Shown here piece after piece: positions 5,780 through 7,435 of a stretch of DNA of 7,435 nucleotides. Position 1 is the stretch's first letter. Each line of letters opens with the position of its first letter. Made by a program: the position numbers and the translations under genes. Source of the DNA: JASEHD01 sp964471945 (lineage in GTDB: Bacteria > Bacteroidota > Ignavibacteria > UBA10030 > SZUA-254). Where the stretch lies: NCBI GenBank assembly GCA_964471945.1, contig CAYYIJ010000097.1, positions 1 through 7,435 of the forward strand, written 5' to 3'. The notes under the pieces were generated by a model. That model did not search any database. It was not told where the DNA came from and saw only the letters and a list, made by a program, of their open reading frames with translations.

Positions 5780-6697
5780 ATGAAAGTAATTGAAAAAATA
5801 GGGCGTAATAATCTCGCCGTAGTATATGTTGCTGAGACTGGAACAGGTAAGATGATAGAATTTGCAGAATCACTACAGCCACCATTTCCTATTCAAAAGA
5901 AATGGATTTTGTGCATCTCAACGTTGTACGGCTGTCCTGTTGATTGCCGCTTCTGTGATGCAGGGGGTTCATACAAAGGCAAGCTGACCGCAGAAGAGAT
6001 GCTTACTCAAATAGATTATTTGATTACAAATCGTTTTCCAAACGGCATCATTCCTGTTGAAAAATTCAAAATACAATTTGCACGCATGGGCGAGCCGTCA
6101 TTCAACAAAAATGTTCTGGAGGTTCTTGAAATACTATCGACTAAATATCAAGCACCCGGGTTGATGCCATCGTTCTCGACGATTGCTCCCGCTGGAACCA
6201 ATATTTATTTTGAACGATTATTGGAAATAAAAAAGAAATATTACGGAAAAAATTTTCAGTTCCAATTTTCTATTCATACAACAGATGAACGAATGAGACG
6301 ATGGTTGATACCAACAACGTGCTGGGATTTCCAGACGATGGCGGATTATGGGAAACGATTCTACGAACCCGGTGATAGAAAAATTACGTTAAACTTTGCC
6401 TTAGCGATAGGAGTAGAAATTGATGAAAATATTCTTCTTCGATATTTTGATCCGGAATTATTCATAATAAAAATTACACCTGTTAATCCTACATACAATG
6501 CAAAGAGAAATGATATCCTCTCAATTTTACCGAATCAGAAAAATCATGAAATCTTCAGCAGTTTGCGGAGATCTGGTTATGAGGTAATCTTAAGTATCGG
6601 TGAGTTAGAGGAAAATTACATTGGAAGTAATTGTGGACAATATGTACAGAGATACAAGGAAACGCAGGAGAAGGTTGATGGTGGATACAGATATTAA
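5780..6697 (+). CDS. Short RlmN/Cfr-like radical SAM protein
   Basis: The 305-aa product resembles RlmN and Cfr, which methylate C2 or C8 of an adenine through a methylated cysteine. The Fe4S4 motif is C52-x3-C56-x2-C59 (GCPVDCRFCDAGG), with C45 seven residues before it and C285 in NCGQYV near the end. This pattern and spacing match E. coli RlmN C118, C125, C129, C132 and C355. FARMGEPSFN (101-109), FSIHTTDERMRRWLIP (163-178) and ITPVNPTYNA align with RlmN's MGMGEPLLN, SLHAPND and NPF segments. Only 44 residues precede C45, against about 117 in RlmN and 104 in Cfr, so most of the N-terminal RNA-recognition region is missing and the substrate may differ. ATG 5780 is preferred to the adjacent TTG 5777; GAGAGA lies 9 nt upstream. 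It is the third gene of the operon. Whether it modifies RNA, protein or a small molecule cannot be told. Confidence 0.85.
   Translation: MKVIEKIGRNNLAVVYVAETGTGKMIEFAESLQPPFPIQKKWILCISTLYGCPVDCRFCDAGGSYKGKLTAEEMLTQIDYLITNRFPNGIIPVEKFKIQFARMGEPSFNKNVLEVLEILSTKYQAPGLMPSFSTIAPAGTNIYFERLLEIKKKYYGKNFQFQFSIHTTDERMRRWLIPTTCWDFQTMADYGKRFYEPGDRKITLNFALAIGVEIDENILLRYFDPELFIIKITPVNPTYNAKRNDILSILPNQKNHEIFSSLRRSGYEVILSIGELEENYIGSNCGQYVQRYKETQEKVDGGYRY
6666..6670 (+). promoter_or_regulatory. Strong Shine-Dalgarno before the 6678 small ORF
   Basis: AGGAG, followed by AAGG, lies 7 nt before an ATG at 6678-6680, inside the last codons of the radical SAM gene. It is the closest match to the anti-SD consensus in the operon and the main reason for taking the small ORF seriously. 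Confidence 0.4.
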
Positions 6698-6812
6698 CTA
6701 TCCTTCGGATATTTTTCAAATTACTCTCAACCGATGGTGGATCGGAATTCAACATCATATTATCAGATTTGCATATGATACGTATTATGTCTATCTTAAA
6801 AGGTCAAAATAA
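6678..6812 (+). CDS. Possible 44-residue small protein downstream of the radical SAM gene
   Basis: An ATG behind a strong AGGAG site opens a 44-aa frame that overlaps the last 20 nt of the radical SAM gene in another frame and ends at TAA 6810-6812. The sequence is rich in aromatic and basic residues (NRWWIGIQHH, FAYDTYYVYLKRSK) and has no cysteines, no clear signal peptide and no clear membrane helix. I do not recognise it. If real, it would be the fourth gene of the operon, translationally coupled to the radical SAM gene, and could be an accessory or substrate peptide; that is speculation. The alternative is a chance frame in the trailer. Confidence 0.35.
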   Translation: MVDTDINYPSDIFQITLNRWWIGIQHHIIRFAYDTYYVYLKRSK

Positions 6813-7056
6813 CAGTACACCGTTAGAAAATTCCTCAGGGATAGTTTTACTGACCACGTTTATTGCAGTATTCGCCCGCTATTAGCACCTGCTGATGTAC
6901 CAGATGTACCTTTCAAGGTAAAAGACGCCAGCATTCGTAGAAACAGCAACGAATAACATATATGCAGCATCCAGATCATAGAAACACGGTTCTCGGCGTA
7001 CACTTTTACAAAATACAAATGTTCTGCTAAAAACGGAACAAAGAAAGGATAGTTCC
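6813..7056 (+). promoter_or_regulatory. Leader and promoter region of the cold-shock gene
   Basis: This 244-nt stretch has no supported gene. It must hold the csp promoter or form part of its 5' leader, and long structured leaders are typical of csp mRNAs. No convincing -35/-10 pair was found. A 9-bp direct repeat GATGTACCA/GATGTACC (6894-6910) runs into a dyad TACCTT-TC-AAGGTA (6907-6920). No rho-independent terminator for the upstream operon was seen here, so read-through into csp is possible. Confidence 0.3.
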
Positions 7057-7260
7057 ATGGAAAAAGGAACAGTCAAATGGTTTAACGGAGCTAAAGGTTA
7101 CGGCTTCATATCACGCAACGGTGGCGAAGATGTTTTCGTCCACTTTAAAGCCATCTCAGGTGATGGATATAAAAATCTCGAAGAAGGCGATAAAGTTGAA
7201 TTTGAGGTGGAGCGTGGTCCCAAAGGACTTCAAGCCGCCAACGTGTCACTTGACAGATAA
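7057..7260 (+). CDS. csp: Cold-shock protein, CspA family
   Basis: The 67-aa product is a single cold-shock domain, an OB fold that binds single-stranded RNA and DNA and melts mRNA structure; it acts in the cytoplasm. It begins GTVKWFN, as is typical, and has RNP1 KGYGFI (13-18) and RNP2 VFVHF (26-30) with the stacking aromatics in place. It ends EVERGPKGLQAANVSL, as most CspA proteins do. The length is that of the family. The start is firm: AAAGGA at 7044-7049 lies 7 nt before the ATG. A strong terminator follows, so it is probably a single-gene unit, perhaps with read-through from the operon before it. Confidence 0.97.
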   Translation: MEKGTVKWFNGAKGYGFISRNGGEDVFVHFKAISGDGYKNLEEGDKVEFEVERGPKGLQAANVSLDR

Positions 7261-7290
7261 TACTAGATAGTAACAGATACGTTTAACAAC

Positions 7291-7327
7291 AAACCCCACT
7301 CCGATTTTTTCGGAGTGGGGTTTTTTT
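7291..7327 (+). terminator. Rho-independent terminator of csp
   Basis: A perfect 13-bp stem, AAACCCCACTCCG (7291-7303) with CGGAGTGGGGTTT (7311-7323), a 7-nt loop, and a T-tract running on to 7327. It lies 30 nt after the csp stop codon. With A-tracts on one side and T-tracts on the other, it could also act on minus-strand transcription. Confidence 0.95.
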
Positions 7328-7335
7328 ATATTATG

Positions 7336-7435
7336 TTGAGACATCTGAAAAATTGTAATAAATAACCAAAAAAGGTCACCCTGAGCTTGTAAGCCTTAGG
7401 CTTACTTGTCGAAGCGTGAATTTGAGCAGGAATGT
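7336..7435. repeat. Second, inverted and partial copy of the MITE-like element
   Basis: TTGAGACATCTGAAAAAT (7336-7353) matches the terminal repeat of the left element at 16 of 18 positions. It is followed, after exactly the same 21-nt spacing as in the left copy read in reverse, by the hairpin with core CTGAGCTTG and CTTGTCGAAG. The 40 nt at 7381-7420 are the exact reverse complement of 193-232. The copy continues beyond the window edge; its other end is not seen. The spacer sequence differs between copies, so the hairpin is better conserved than the DNA around it. Confidence 0.8.

Noticed and set aside
6155..6160. A CCCGGG site, a match to the CYCGRG target of the AvaI/BsoBI family.
   Set aside because: One site in 7.4 kb is not unusual for this base composition; it gives no evidence of site avoidance or of active restriction.
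6882..7076. A 64-codon minus-strand open frame over the csp leader.
   Set aside because: It overlaps the csp ribosome binding site and start in antisense and shows no family features.

Overview
The window is AT-rich bacterial DNA (GC in the high 30s per cent by eye). Several starts have Shine-Dalgarno sites (csp, ogt, the 6678 small ORF) and terminators are rho-independent. Nothing fixes the taxon. Short hairpin repeats built on GAGCYTGTCGAA cores are common in environmental genomes of many phyla, so they do not assign it. No tRNA, rRNA, CRISPR array or transposase is visible.

Left edge (1-363): the possible tail of a gene cut by the window edge, a 153-bp MITE-like element with 18-bp perfect terminal inverted repeats, and a minus-strand terminator. 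Then (358-1411, minus strand) a two-gene alkylation-repair operon: an AdaA-type protein (zinc Cys4 methylphosphotriester acceptor plus AraC-type HTH), overlapping by 26 nt an O6-alkylguanine-DNA alkyltransferase. Together they correspond to the two halves of E. coli Ada.

Middle (1555-4204, plus strand): a six-cysteine small protein of unknown role, then a type II restriction-modification pair of the AvaI/BsoBI kind. Both R-M genes are broken. The methyltransferase has one in-frame TAA, after which the protein reads on in the same frame. The endonuclease keeps its catalytic residues but has an internal deletion, apparently at an ATTGG microhomology, that shifts the conserved C-terminus out of frame. 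This is a decayed R-M system.

Right half (4280-6697, possibly to 6812): a tight three-gene operon of isochorismatase-like cysteine hydrolase, thioredoxin-reductase-fold flavoprotein without the CxxC pair, and a short RlmN/Cfr-like radical SAM protein. The last keeps all five functional cysteines of RlmN/Cfr but has lost most of the N-terminal accessory region. A possible 44-aa ORF with a strong ribosome binding site follows. This operon is the best candidate for an undescribed pathway; the flavoprotein may supply electrons to the radical SAM enzyme (inference).

Right edge: a cold-shock protein gene, its strong terminator, and a second, inverted, partial copy of the left-hand repeat element running off the window.
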